64,000 nt of DNA from Colwellia hornerae (lineage in GTDB: Bacteria; Pseudomonadota; Gammaproteobacteria; Enterobacterales; Alteromonadaceae): positions 52,897-116,896 of the forward strand of contig NZ_VOLR01000016.1 in assembly GCF_007954355.1 (NCBI RefSeq), read 5' to 3'. Each line of letters begins with the position of its first letter. The first letter of the stretch is position 1. The notes below the pieces were generated by a model that saw only the letters and a program-made list of their open reading frames with translations, searched no databases and was not told where the DNA came from. Below are positions 49,086 to 58,119 of this stretch, piece by piece. Both the position numbers and the translations under genes were made by a program.

Positions 49086-50310
49086 AAAAGTATTAATGGT
49101 GGCATTTGATTATCCACCGAGTAGATCCGTTGCTGGTCAACGAACATTAAGAATGACCCAATACTTACCTGAATTCGGCTGGGAACCCTTAATATTAACT
49201 GCTAAAACAGAAGCTTATGATGGTTTAGATAATTCGCAAATAATCCCTAGCCATATGAAAAATAATATATATAGAACAATGGCTTTAGATGTTGACCGTC
49301 ATTTATCAATAAAAGGTAAACATTTCAATTGGATGAAAGTTATTGACCGTTGGTCTACTTGGATCCCTACAGCTATTTATCGTGGTTTAGAAATTATCAA
49401 ACAAGAAAAACCAGATGTTATTTGGTCGACCTATCCCACAATGAGTGCACATATTATTGCCAATGTTCTTGCTAAAAAAACAGGGATTCCATTAATTGTT
49501 GATTACCAAGATCCCCTTGGCTATATTCATAAAAAAAACGTGCCCTCGTTTAAAAAGAAAATAAGCTTAAAAGTAGATAAGGCCGTATTAAATAGATGCC
49601 GTCATGCCATCTTTGCAACCGACGAAGCTAAACAAGCCTATATTGACTATCATCAGATGGAAAACAAAGATAAATTTCATTGCATAGAGAATGGTTATGA
49701 TGAAAGTAACTTTGATCTCATTAATTCTTTATCGGAAAATATAAAATCACCATTTTCTGCAAATAAGTTTAGCTTATATTACAGCGGTGTTTTATACCCT
49801 GATGGAAGAGATCCTACACCTACTTTTTATGCAATCGCTAAATTAATACATGACAAAGTGATTACGAGTAGTAATTTTGAATTAGTATTTCAAGGCTCTG
49901 GTGATGGCTTATTGTACAAAGAAGTTCTTGAGCATCTTAAAATTCACCATTTAGTTACATTTTTGGCATCTGTTCCATTTGTTGACTCATTAAAAAACAT
50001 GATGGATGCTACAGCATTGTTATTAATACAAGATGATGTGTTTAATCTGCAAGTTCCAGGTAAACTATTTGAATATATCAGAGCCAAAAAGCCAGTATTA
50101 GTTGCAGCTCCATTAACAAGCGCTACAGGTCAAGTTGCTGATAAATCAAATTGTGGCACTATTGCTCACAGTAAAGATGAAATATATCATGCACTAAAAA
50201 CTTGGTTATCAATCTCTCCGAAAATAGAGAGCGATAAAGACATAACCATTTATTCTCGTTATGAAAAAGCTAAGCAACTAAGCCTAATTTTAGATAAAAC
50301 AATTAATTAA
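49078..50310 (+). CDS. glycosyltransferase (GT4-like)
   Basis: The start at 49,078 has AGGTGA 5 bases upstream and overlaps the deacetylase end. The 410-aa protein begins KKVLMVAFDYPPSRSVAGQR, the GT-B N-terminal pattern in which a Gly/Arg-rich loop follows the first strand. Later segments include PDVIWSTYPTMSAHIIA, DYQDPLGY, CIENGYDE, LYYSGVLYPDGRDPTP and a C-terminal LFEYIRAKKPVLVAAP. It most likely extends the EPS repeat unit; the sugar is not predictable. Confidence 0.88.
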   Translation: MSKKVLMVAFDYPPSRSVAGQRTLRMTQYLPEFGWEPLILTAKTEAYDGLDNSQIIPSHMKNNIYRTMALDVDRHLSIKGKHFNWMKVIDRWSTWIPTAIYRGLEIIKQEKPDVIWSTYPTMSAHIIANVLAKKTGIPLIVDYQDPLGYIHKKNVPSFKKKISLKVDKAVLNRCRHAIFATDEAKQAYIDYHQMENKDKFHCIENGYDESNFDLINSLSENIKSPFSANKFSLYYSGVLYPDGRDPTPTFYAIAKLIHDKVITSSNFELVFQGSGDGLLYKEVLEHLKIHHLVTFLASVPFVDSLKNMMDATALLLIQDDVFNLQVPGKLFEYIRAKKPVLVAAPLTSATGQVADKSNCGTIAHSKDEIYHALKTWLSISPKIESDKDITIYSRYEKAKQLSLILDKTIN

Positions 50311-50314
50311 TATT

Positions 50315-51004
50315 ATGACTGAATCAACTAACTTATTTAGAAAACTATATAGAAATACACTCCCACTGCTATTGCAGCAAAAAATAGATGTTTATCGCGG
50401 TGAGTCACAAGTGTTTAGACCCTGTTTTCAAGAGACTAAGTCTATTTTTATTCATATTCCTAAAGCGGCAGGAACCAGTATTGCTAGAGCGATATACGGT
50501 ATGAATGTTGGCCATCGCAAAGCGGTAGACTATAAAAAAGTATCAACACATGAATATAATAAATACTACACATATTCATTTGTACGTAACCCCTGGGATA
50601 GAGTCGTTTCAGCTTATAACTTCGCTAAACAAGGTGGCACATCTTATGTGCAACCCATTCCAAATCCTGTTTATCAGTCAGATCTCTTTAATGATTTTGA
50701 GACTTTTATTACTCAATGGCTACCTAGCGCAGATTTGACTAAAGAAGACGTCGTTTTTGCTCCCCAGCATTGGTATGTTTATGATGTAAATATGCAATGT
50801 CTGGTTGATTATATTGGCAGAATAGAGATGCTTGCAGATGATCTAAAAGTGCTTGAAAAGAAATTAGGGATTGAAATAATAATTGATCAATTAAACAAAT
50901 CGTCTAGAAGTAGTAGTTATAGAGATTATTTTAATGATGACACTAAAAAAATTGTCGCTGATATTTACAAAAAAGACATTGAACTATTTCAATATGAGTT
51001 TTAA
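50315..51004 (+). CDS. PAPS-dependent carbohydrate sulfotransferase (Sulfotransfer_2 type), first copy
   Basis: This 229-aa protein has the 5'-phosphosulfate-binding motif IFIHIPKAAGTSIA (Lys50) and the 3'-phosphate-binding motif FVRNPWDRVVSAY. The later QHWYVYD and DYIGRIEMLADDL segments are typical of the family. It should place sulfate on a polysaccharide. It follows the glycosyltransferase gene after 4 bases, so it is part of that rightward operon. A second sulfotransferase lies at 56,833. Confidence 0.9.
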   Translation: MTESTNLFRKLYRNTLPLLLQQKIDVYRGESQVFRPCFQETKSIFIHIPKAAGTSIARAIYGMNVGHRKAVDYKKVSTHEYNKYYTYSFVRNPWDRVVSAYNFAKQGGTSYVQPIPNPVYQSDLFNDFETFITQWLPSADLTKEDVVFAPQHWYVYDVNMQCLVDYIGRIEMLADDLKVLEKKLGIEIIIDQLNKSSRSSSYRDYFNDDTKKIVADIYKKDIELFQYEF

Positions 51005-51014
51005 AAATTTGAAA

Positions 51015-52007
51015 CTACTTTTTCCTAGGATACAGCCCTAATTTATATATTTTACTTAAGTTTTCAATTTCATATTTTTCTTTAAATTCATTAATGAGGT
51101 TACTTTGCAATGTTAATGAACAGTCTACATATTGTTTTATGCCACTTATTTCATATTGGCATTTATTAACTGTCAGTTTGTTAAACCAACCACTAATAAT
51201 CGCTTGTTGTCTAATATCAATTAAAAAATCATAAAATTGGGGTTGTTCTAATTTTATATATTGTTCACGATCACCAGAATATAACAAAGGAAAGTTACTT
51301 GGATGAATGTAATCATCTTTTGTTAAAAACAATATACTTGATAAACCTTTAGAGTAAACTTTGCTTTTCACAATAATACGTTCTTTTTTGTAATTTATAC
51401 ATTCTAAACTAGCAGTATGATTATTAAAAACATGAGGGAAATTTAATGTTTCTTGAATAAAATGATAATAAGTAAAAGCGCCTGTGCCTATACGTATCAT
51501 TTTACCTTGAAGGTTTAACATTTTATCAAAAGGACTATTAGGACCGCAGGGAGATAACGTACTTTCGTGGTCTCGAATAATTTCATCTGCATGAAAACCA
51601 TTTGCACAAACAGAATGCGTTGGATGGATACTTCTTAATGTACGGGGATATTTTCTAAAAATTTCCGTTAAATATCCTGATTTTGATGGGGTATTGCAAA
51701 CGTCAAAAACTTCATTTTTCGCAACATAATCTTCCATGTTCCCCGCAGTGCTAAATGATGGCATGACTAAAGTGCCTTTTTCTCCTATAATTTCTAGAAA
51801 AACGTCTATTACACCGTGTGCTCCAATTGAAACATGACCCATTGCACTGAATGAAGATTGTAGAAAGATAATATCACCTTGCTTCACACCTAAATTAATT
51901 AAAGATTTTTTTAATTTCTTTCTATTCAATCGTCTAGATATCATATCAATATAATATTCAGAACGGTGCTTAAACATTAACTTCAACACTCGCTTTAAAA
52001 GCTTCAT
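51015..52007 (-). CDS. AAC(3)-fold N-acyltransferase (Antibiotic_NAT family)
   Basis: This 330-aa protein has the AAC(3) fold: VKQGDIIFLQSSFSAMG, then GTLVMPSFS, the core motif RSIHPTHSVCANG (catalytic His region), GPNSPFDKML and the cofactor loop GTGAFTYYHFIQE. In this polysaccharide setting it more likely acylates an amino sugar than an antibiotic. Its start shares one base with the stop of the propeller-like gene (TAATG), so the two are coupled. It converges on the sulfotransferase gene. Confidence 0.85.
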   Translation of the reverse strand: MKLLKRVLKLMFKHRSEYYIDMISRRLNRKKLKKSLINLGVKQGDIIFLQSSFSAMGHVSIGAHGVIDVFLEIIGEKGTLVMPSFSTAGNMEDYVAKNEVFDVCNTPSKSGYLTEIFRKYPRTLRSIHPTHSVCANGFHADEIIRDHESTLSPCGPNSPFDKMLNLQGKMIRIGTGAFTYYHFIQETLNFPHVFNNHTASLECINYKKERIIVKSKVYSKGLSSILFLTKDDYIHPSNFPLLYSGDREQYIKLEQPQFYDFLIDIRQQAIISGWFNKLTVNKCQYEISGIKQYVDCSLTLQSNLINEFKEKYEIENLSKIYKLGLYPRKK

Positions 52008-53086
52008 TAGGTTTTTACCATCATCATATCAAAGTTATTATTTTCAACATTTACACAAGTGTACAAAAGTGTATTTTTTGGTAGCTCACCTAATGGTAAA
52101 AAAACGTAACCGTAACGTGAAACACCTGTAATGTTTGATTTTAAGTAAGGGTTATAAAGCATCTCAGTAAAAACTAGATCCGAGCCACTACGCCATATTG
52201 TAACAGCAGCATCCGATTCTTGTTTTCTTTGTGGTTCGAAATTAACACCAAAAAAAATATTATAACAATTTTGACTGATCGCCATATGATATGTTGGGTT
52301 TTTGAAACTTCCTATCTTGCTTCTTTCCTTTCGTTCAAAATCCCACTGATAGGTATAATTGATATCAGTTTTCAATGCATCTTGCCCTGCATCCATCCCC
52401 CATACTAAGTTTTTCTTTAATGGTACTAAAGATACTGCTCGCCAACTTTGGTCGCCACCACAAAAAAGCTTAACTTCTCTAAAGCAATCATCCGTATAAT
52501 AAAAAGCGCACTCACTATTATCATCACCCGTAGTGACCCACAGTCTGTTTCTAAAATTATCGTAATGAACACCATGTATATGCTGAACAGTACCCTTTTT
52601 AAATGTATGGCAAATAGATAATTTCAGGCCATTGTCTTCTATTTTATAAATATTAATGTCCTGCTTATTAGAACAAATATAATCGCCAAAATAGACATCA
52701 CCTGTATCAGGATAAACTGCAAAACCATTTTTTAGTGGAAAAGAGTTCAATATGCTTGAATCAACAGGCTCAGCATATTGGTTGTGTATTGCTGGGTCGA
52801 AACGATACAACTTATCGTACAAAATTAAAATAACACCTGAAGGCAATTCAACAGCGTGATTAATACCGAATTTTTTACTTACAAAGGTTCGGTATAGCCA
52901 ACTTCTTGCGATGCGGTTTTTAATCTTGTCTTTGAAGCTATTTGATTTTGGAGGTAATTCGCAAATTTTTTTAAATTTCTTGGTGTTATAAAAAAATTTA
53001 TATATAAAATTATCATGAGAACATATGCAATAATCAGGAGTCGAATATTGAGGAATAAACTTACTTTTTATTTTTATAGTTTTCAT
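52007..53086 (-). CDS. predicted beta-propeller-like protein, unknown function
   Basis: This 359-aa protein has no signal peptide. Repeating strand pairs such as GVILILYDKLYRFDP, NGFAVYPDTGDVYFGDY, NFRNRLWVTTGDD and KNLVWGMDAGQDAL suggest blades of a propeller. No named family is recognised. It is coupled to the AAC(3)-type gene. The N-terminal basic helix (about 48-70) may contact membrane or partner. It may modify or bind a glycan intermediate, but this is only a guess from context. Confidence 0.7.
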   Translation of the reverse strand: MKTIKIKSKFIPQYSTPDYCICSHDNFIYKFFYNTKKFKKICELPPKSNSFKDKIKNRIARSWLYRTFVSKKFGINHAVELPSGVILILYDKLYRFDPAIHNQYAEPVDSSILNSFPLKNGFAVYPDTGDVYFGDYICSNKQDINIYKIEDNGLKLSICHTFKKGTVQHIHGVHYDNFRNRLWVTTGDDNSECAFYYTDDCFREVKLFCGGDQSWRAVSLVPLKKNLVWGMDAGQDALKTDINYTYQWDFERKERSKIGSFKNPTYHMAISQNCYNIFFGVNFEPQRKQESDAAVTIWRSGSDLVFTEMLYNPYLKSNITGVSRYGYVFLPLGELPKNTLLYTCVNVENNNFDMMMVKT

Positions 53087-53260
53087 AGGGTTGGATTATT
53101 TCCATTTAGACATAAAAAGAACTTTCATCAGTGTATCTAAAAGTTTTCTGAGTTTTTGAAAATGCATATCTTGATTTTTCAGTTAATTCATCAAATAAAA
53201 GTGTAAGGTTTATAATTAAACTTATTCAAATAAACGTAAAAATCAGTATATTTTGATTCA

Positions 53261-54454
53261 TTATATAAGTGTCTGTAAAACTTCTTTTGCACACCAATCC
53301 CAAGTGTACTTATTAAAGTTAGTCGCTTGCTGCTTTCTATTATGGGGTTGTTCTAGTAACCGAATTAACTTTGTTGATATCATTTGTTGATCTTCATTTG
53401 CAACACAGTACCCAAGATATTTCTCACTAGCCATAATTTCAGGCACACTGCCAACATTAGTAGCTACAGCAGGTAAACCACAAGCTAAAGCCTCAGTAAG
53501 TACATTAGGGCTACCTTCGCCTCGGCTCGCTAAACAAAACACATCTGCGGCGTTATACCAAGTAATCAGTTGACTGTTATCGACAGCACCAACAAAAACA
53601 ACATTCTTCTGTAATTTATGTTGTTCAATAAATTGGTTCAACTCTTTGCGGTAGTCTCCTTCAGGACCTTGGGCGCCTAAAATATAAAACTTAGTGTTTT
53701 CTAAACCTTGTGTTGTTATAACTTGTTCTAACCCTTTAATCACCAAGTCAAAACCTTTACGGTGAATAAGCGCACCAACACCTAAGATAATTTTTTCATT
53801 CTGTGATAGAGCGAGCTTTTCTCGGCACTCACTTTGCTCAAGGTAATAGAATTTATCAGTATCAACACCATTTCTGATAACCACAGTTCTTTCAGCAGTA
53901 TTTGACAGTTCATCGGCTTTACGTGCCATCTCCTCACTAAGCGAAATCACTTTATTTGCCTTCTTGAGATAATAAGCAACAATGTATTTTCTTAAGCCAG
54001 AGTCTTGCAGATGAAATGCTTCCATTCCACGTAGAGTGACATGAAAAGGCTTATTAATTTTTTTAGAAAGCCAATTTCCGCAAGGCAAATCTGGAAAAGT
54101 CCAATGTAAATCAATTAAATCAAAATCATAACCAATTTCATCAAGTACTTTTTGAACTGCTCGACGATAAGTTAACATCTCTAGCGATTTAAGATGCCCA
54201 GGGATAGAAAAAAAACCAGGGTGATAAACACTAATACCGTTGATAACTTCTAATTGAGGTATATTGTGAAGATGAGTAAACTTACTTATTTTTCGGTGTA
54301 ATGGAGAATCTGCAATAGGGTTAATAACCGTAATATCAGCATACTTGCTCATCGCTTTTAAACGATTCAAAACAAATATGCCATGATTAGGCTGATTACA
54401 GTTTGGAAATAAATAACTAATAGCTATGATTTTTTTCTTTGGCTGAATACTCAT
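53261..54454 (-). CDS. GT4 glycosyltransferase
   Basis: This 397-aa GT-B enzyme has the N-terminal signature YLFPNCNQPNHGIFVLNRL, the RNGVDTDKF motif after the hinge, ILGVGALIHRKGFDLVI, and the nucleotide-sugar site LASRGEGSPNVLTEALACG (the E-x7-E pattern). It presumably transfers one sugar of the EPS unit. It starts within the stop of the amidotransferase gene (TAATG), so the two are translated together. Confidence 0.92.
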   Translation of the reverse strand: MSIQPKKKIIAISYLFPNCNQPNHGIFVLNRLKAMSKYADITVINPIADSPLHRKISKFTHLHNIPQLEVINGISVYHPGFFSIPGHLKSLEMLTYRRAVQKVLDEIGYDFDLIDLHWTFPDLPCGNWLSKKINKPFHVTLRGMEAFHLQDSGLRKYIVAYYLKKANKVISLSEEMARKADELSNTAERTVVIRNGVDTDKFYYLEQSECREKLALSQNEKIILGVGALIHRKGFDLVIKGLEQVITTQGLENTKFYILGAQGPEGDYRKELNQFIEQHKLQKNVVFVGAVDNSQLITWYNAADVFCLASRGEGSPNVLTEALACGLPAVATNVGSVPEIMASEKYLGYCVANEDQQMISTKLIRLLEQPHNRKQQATNFNKYTWDWCAKEVLQTLI

Positions 54455-56355
54455 TAGTCTGTATTATCCCGTAACCACTCTTCAAGAACAACTAACTGCC
54501 ATAATGTTTTATGATGATCAAATTTGTCATTGTTGTGCTCTTCAATAAGTTGCTCTATACGAGACTTCTTAAAAAACTGCAATAATTTTGTTTCGTCAGA
54601 TAATAATAAGTTCTCAGCATATGCTCTTAATTCATTTTGAAACATCAATTTTAATGGCGTTGGAAAGCCCATTTTTTTACGATAAATAATGTCGTTAGGC
54701 AGAATACCTTCCATCATTTTCTTTAACGGATATTTGCCTTCCCCTTTCTTAATTTTATGCTTACTTGGTATTGTCGCAGCAAACTCTACTAAACGATAAT
54801 CTAAAAATGGTACACGTAGTTCAAGTGAGGCCGCCATACTCATACGATCAGCTTTTATTAGCAAGTCGTCAACCAACCAAGTTTTTGTATCAAAATAAAG
54901 CATTTTGCTTAAAGTATCTTCACTTCTGGCTTTATCAAAAAGACTTTTAGTATAATGGCGACTCGACACTTGATTTTCTAATTCTATCTCTGCTTTAAAT
55001 TCTGCCTTGTACAGTGCTTCTTTTTCGTGATCAGGATAAGTAGACATACCTTTATAACGCTGTTCTATAGGTAGTGTTGCCATGGTTAGATATTTAGAAA
55101 CCTTATGGCTTTTACCAAACACTTTATTCGCAATGCATGCAAAGAAATTACTCCCTGTTTGGCCAACAACTGCACGATATTTATCTAATACATTCATATA
55201 CTGATACAAATCGTAGCCCGCAAAAATTTCGTCTGAGCCTTCGCCAGACAAGGCTACGGTTACTTTTTCTTTTGCTAATTTAGCGACAAAAAATAAAGAG
55301 ATCGCGGCAGCTTCGGTAACAGGCTCATCCATTAAAGCAATATATTCAGGTATAAATTTTTTAAACTGCGCAGGCGTTATTTTAATTTCATGATGGTCTG
55401 TTTTAAATTTATCAGCAATTATTTGTGCATAGGATGTTTCGTCAAACCCTTTGCCAAAGTCATAACCTATCGAAAATGTTTTTAGGGGTTCTTTAACTTT
55501 GTCAGCTAATAAACCAACGACTGCGCTAGAGTCAATACCACCACTAAGAAAAATACCAAGAGGAACATCGCTGCGCAAACGTAGGTCAATAGCGCTTTCT
55601 AATAATTTTTTACTGCCATCAACATAATAGTCAAAACCTTTATCCTGACTATTACTGTTGTTGAATTTCAGATCCCAATATTGGGTAATCGTTAATTTGT
55701 GTTTTTTCGAATCATCACATTTAAGTACAGCATAATGACCAGGCATCAGGCGTTTAATACCTTGATGTAATGTGTTTTCACCAGGAATATAGCCGAAACT
55801 CATATAACTATCGATTAACTGAACATTGAGCGCAGGATTTTTATCTAAGCCTTTTAAAATAGCTTTAGTTTCGGAAGCAAAAATAAACTCATCGTCGTTT
55901 TGCATGTAATAGAGAGGCTTTATACCTAAACGATCTCGTGCGAGAAACAACTCTTTTTTATTACCGTCCCAAATAGCAATGGCAAACATACCATTAAAGT
56001 GCATTAAGCAATCAACGCCATATTCTATATAAGCCTTTAATACGACTTCAGTATCAGAGCCTGTTTCGAAAGTGTAACCTTTAGTCTCTAATACTGCGCG
56101 AATTTCAAGATAATTATAAACTTCCCCATTATAAGAAATAACACAATTATGAGCAGCTTCTTCTCTCGGTTGACGACCTGCAGGAGTTGGATCAAGAATA
56201 CTTAACCGTAGATGTGCAAGTCCTATTTTTTTTTCGCTATCAAACCAAAGACCATTACTGTCTGGGCCTCTATATGGCATAGTGTCGCGCATAGCTTCAA
56301 AGGCTAGGTACTCGATAGGTTGATTAACATTAATTTGACCAAGAATACCACACAT
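54454..56355 (-). CDS. asnB: asparagine synthase-type amidotransferase
   Basis: This 633-aa protein begins MCGILGQINV with the N-terminal nucleophile Cys of class II glutamine amidotransferases, followed by PYRGPDSNG, LAHLRLSILD and SYNGEVYNY. The synthetase half has the PP-loop LGIFLSGGIDSSAV, LKTFSIGYDFG and LSGEGSDEIFAGY, and the C-terminal KADRMSMAASLELRVPFLD. Such proteins in exosortase-linked loci are thought to amidate uronic acids of the exopolymer. Free asparagine synthesis remains possible. Confidence 0.92.
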   Translation of the reverse strand: MCGILGQINVNQPIEYLAFEAMRDTMPYRGPDSNGLWFDSEKKIGLAHLRLSILDPTPAGRQPREEAAHNCVISYNGEVYNYLEIRAVLETKGYTFETGSDTEVVLKAYIEYGVDCLMHFNGMFAIAIWDGNKKELFLARDRLGIKPLYYMQNDDEFIFASETKAILKGLDKNPALNVQLIDSYMSFGYIPGENTLHQGIKRLMPGHYAVLKCDDSKKHKLTITQYWDLKFNNSNSQDKGFDYYVDGSKKLLESAIDLRLRSDVPLGIFLSGGIDSSAVVGLLADKVKEPLKTFSIGYDFGKGFDETSYAQIIADKFKTDHHEIKITPAQFKKFIPEYIALMDEPVTEAAAISLFFVAKLAKEKVTVALSGEGSDEIFAGYDLYQYMNVLDKYRAVVGQTGSNFFACIANKVFGKSHKVSKYLTMATLPIEQRYKGMSTYPDHEKEALYKAEFKAEIELENQVSSRHYTKSLFDKARSEDTLSKMLYFDTKTWLVDDLLIKADRMSMAASLELRVPFLDYRLVEFAATIPSKHKIKKGEGKYPLKKMMEGILPNDIIYRKKMGFPTPLKLMFQNELRAYAENLLLSDETKLLQFFKKSRIEQLIEEHNNDKFDHHKTLWQLVVLEEWLRDNTD

Positions 56356-56832
56356 TAAAAAGCTACCTGTTACAATAATGAAGTTTAAAAAACCAATGGT
56401 AACTATTTAATACTCCTTGATAAAGGAATATTTTATCTATTTCCCTTTCAGAATTTTGTCTCTTCAACCTGATTGGTTACTTTAGTTTTTAAACGCTACT
56501 TTCTGGTGTTTTTCAAGACAGTTGTCGTCTAATATTGTTAAGTAGCTTCTTTGTATTATTCTAGTAAATAACGCGTATTTTATTGGGAGTAGAAAAGCCG
56601 GGGCATAATGTCTCTGGTATCAGGATTATTATCGTCTCAGTAAATTTATAAATAGCTATAAATTAGCGCTAGTGGCTGCAACTGAAGTGGTTAAGTCATC
56701 AGAAGAGCTCAGTTCAATAAAAAATGATGATATTCATACCAAAAAAGTACTTCAACATCTAAATCATTTTACTCTACCTATTGTTTCATACTATATTGAC
56801 GCCTACAAAATAATGAGTAAAGGATCCGAAAA
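56356..56832. other. 477-base gap with gene remnant
   Basis: The first 250 bases hold no frame and presumably contain the asnB promoter. The second half is an open frame without a start codon (56,609-56,836, listed separately). Two AT-rich clusters could be promoters, but no consensus pair is convincing. Confidence 0.4.
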
Positions 56833-56836
56833 ATGA
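56609..56836 (+). pseudogene. start-less reading frame, remnant of an upstream gene
   Basis: A 75-codon open frame ends at a TGA that overlaps the second sulfotransferase start as ATGA. Its residues (YYRLSKFINSYKLALVAA, later HTKKVLQHLNHFTLP and SYYIDAYKIM) look like true protein. The frame has no ATG before codon 67 and is closed upstream by TAA. It is best read as the C-terminal remnant of a deleted gene that was once coupled to the sulfotransferase. No family is recognised. Confidence 0.4.
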
Positions 56837-57516
56837 GTTCAGTGTTTAATAACGTACATGGCTTTTATTTTTTACATATACCAAAAACGGCTGGTCGTGC
56901 TGTTGAGGACGTATTAAAGCAGTTGAACGGATCACTGATATTAGATGTTTCTTCAGAAGAAAAAAAAAGAGGCATATTTAATAGCCCTTTTTATGCTGAA
57001 CAGTCATATACTGAGCTTCGCCCTATCAAAAATATATTACATAATAAGCCCCAAAATACTTTACATGATTGGATGAAACTCTATAAGTTTTGCTTCGTTA
57101 GGAACCCATACGATAGAGCATATTCTGCCTACAAATATTGTATGAGAACAGCAAAAAACAAAAAACGCCAACCCTTTGGAGATCTCACTCCTGAAAATAT
57201 AAGCTTCAGGGAATTTATTCGTTTACCCAAACATTTTAATTATGAAATTCACAATCACTTTCATATCACCCAAACTGAGTACATGATGGGATATAACACT
57301 GATATAGATTACGTTGGAAAACTTGAAACTATCGAAAAAGATTTGCATTACATTGCCGAAAAAATTGGTGTGAATTTCCCCCCCTTAAAGAAAAAAAATG
57401 TAACTGAAGACATTAAGAACAAATCTTCTATGGGTAATGAAGACAAATTGTTGATAGAAAAGTTATTCAAAGCGGATTTTGTTAATTTTGATTATGAGTT
57501 AACTTCACTTAAGTAA
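56833..57516 (+). CDS. PAPS-dependent carbohydrate sulfotransferase, second copy
   Basis: This 227-aa protein has the 5'-phosphosulfate site FYFLHIPKTAGRAVED (Lys18) and the 3'-phosphate site FCFVRNPYDRAYSAYKY. The C-terminal DYVGKLETIEKDLHYIAEKIGV corresponds to the same region as in the first sulfotransferase. The two are clearly related but distant, so they likely act on different positions or acceptors. It is the last gene before the transposon debris. Confidence 0.9.
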   Translation: MSSVFNNVHGFYFLHIPKTAGRAVEDVLKQLNGSLILDVSSEEKKRGIFNSPFYAEQSYTELRPIKNILHNKPQNTLHDWMKLYKFCFVRNPYDRAYSAYKYCMRTAKNKKRQPFGDLTPENISFREFIRLPKHFNYEIHNHFHITQTEYMMGYNTDIDYVGKLETIEKDLHYIAEKIGVNFPPLKKKNVTEDIKNKSSMGNEDKLLIEKLFKADFVNFDYELTSLK

Positions 57517-57866
57517 GATTACTTTAGGTCATAAATATATAAATACTTATTTTGTAGTAGCCACCGAATTTGCTACTTATTTAGGGGTAATCCATACACT
57601 TCGAATTAGATGACACTGGCTATTTGCTTTTCAACAAGACCTTTCCAGTCATCAATTTCTTTACGGTTCATGAGTTGTCCCTCGAATTAATGAGAAAAAA
57701 CTATAAAGTTAAAGATTAACTAAATAAATGTGCTCTTGGCCAGGCGTTCACCGTGGATTTAACAGATTGAGCATAATTAATTTAAGATTGCTTACTTTTA
57801 TATTTATTACGTTAATTAGCAATGAAGTAGTTAGTCTAACGACTAACAATGATTGAAAGTATGATT
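57517..57866. other. 350-base stretch with only a tnpA fragment
   Basis: Apart from the short inverted tnpA fragment (57,610-57,671), this AT-rich stretch shows no gene or clear repeat. Confidence 0.4.
57610..57671 (-). pseudogene. IS66-type tnpA 5' fragment
   Basis: On the minus strand an ATG at 57,669-57,671, with GAGGG upstream, opens MNRKEIDDWKGLVEKQIASV and then stops. This resembles the N-terminus of IS66 accessory protein TnpA (EWxxLVEKQIASGL pattern). Only about 21 codons remain. It is inverted relative to the tnpB/tnpC fragments to the right, so it may come from another copy. Confidence 0.5.
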
Positions 57867-58022
57867 AAGATAAACTAAAAATTCTTTATTGGGATAAAAC
57901 TGGCTTTGCTCTTTGGTACAAACGTTTGGAAAAACAAAAATTCAAATGGCCAACTGAGCTGATTATTATCTGGATATGACGTACTTGACCATGAGCAATT
58001 ACACTATTAATCAATGATCTAA
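57867..58022 (+). pseudogene. IS66-type tnpB 3' fragment
   Basis: The stretch reads [20 protein letters not shown] and then [10 protein letters not shown], the characteristic central motif of IS66 TnpB. After a frameshift it continues [14 protein letters not shown]. The N-terminal half is missing. Confidence 0.8.
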
Positions 58023-58119
58023 AAAGGCCTTTTTCTCAGTCAACGATCGTGTACGTAAGTCCTTATGCTCTTTACGCTACAAAGGTGATTGGTCTTGTTT
58101 TAATTGCTAAACTGGGTTG

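Noticed and set aside
51015..52007. Aminoglycoside resistance gene
   Set aside because: The fold is AAC(3), but the gene is coupled to a propeller-like gene inside a polysaccharide locus, with no resistance context.
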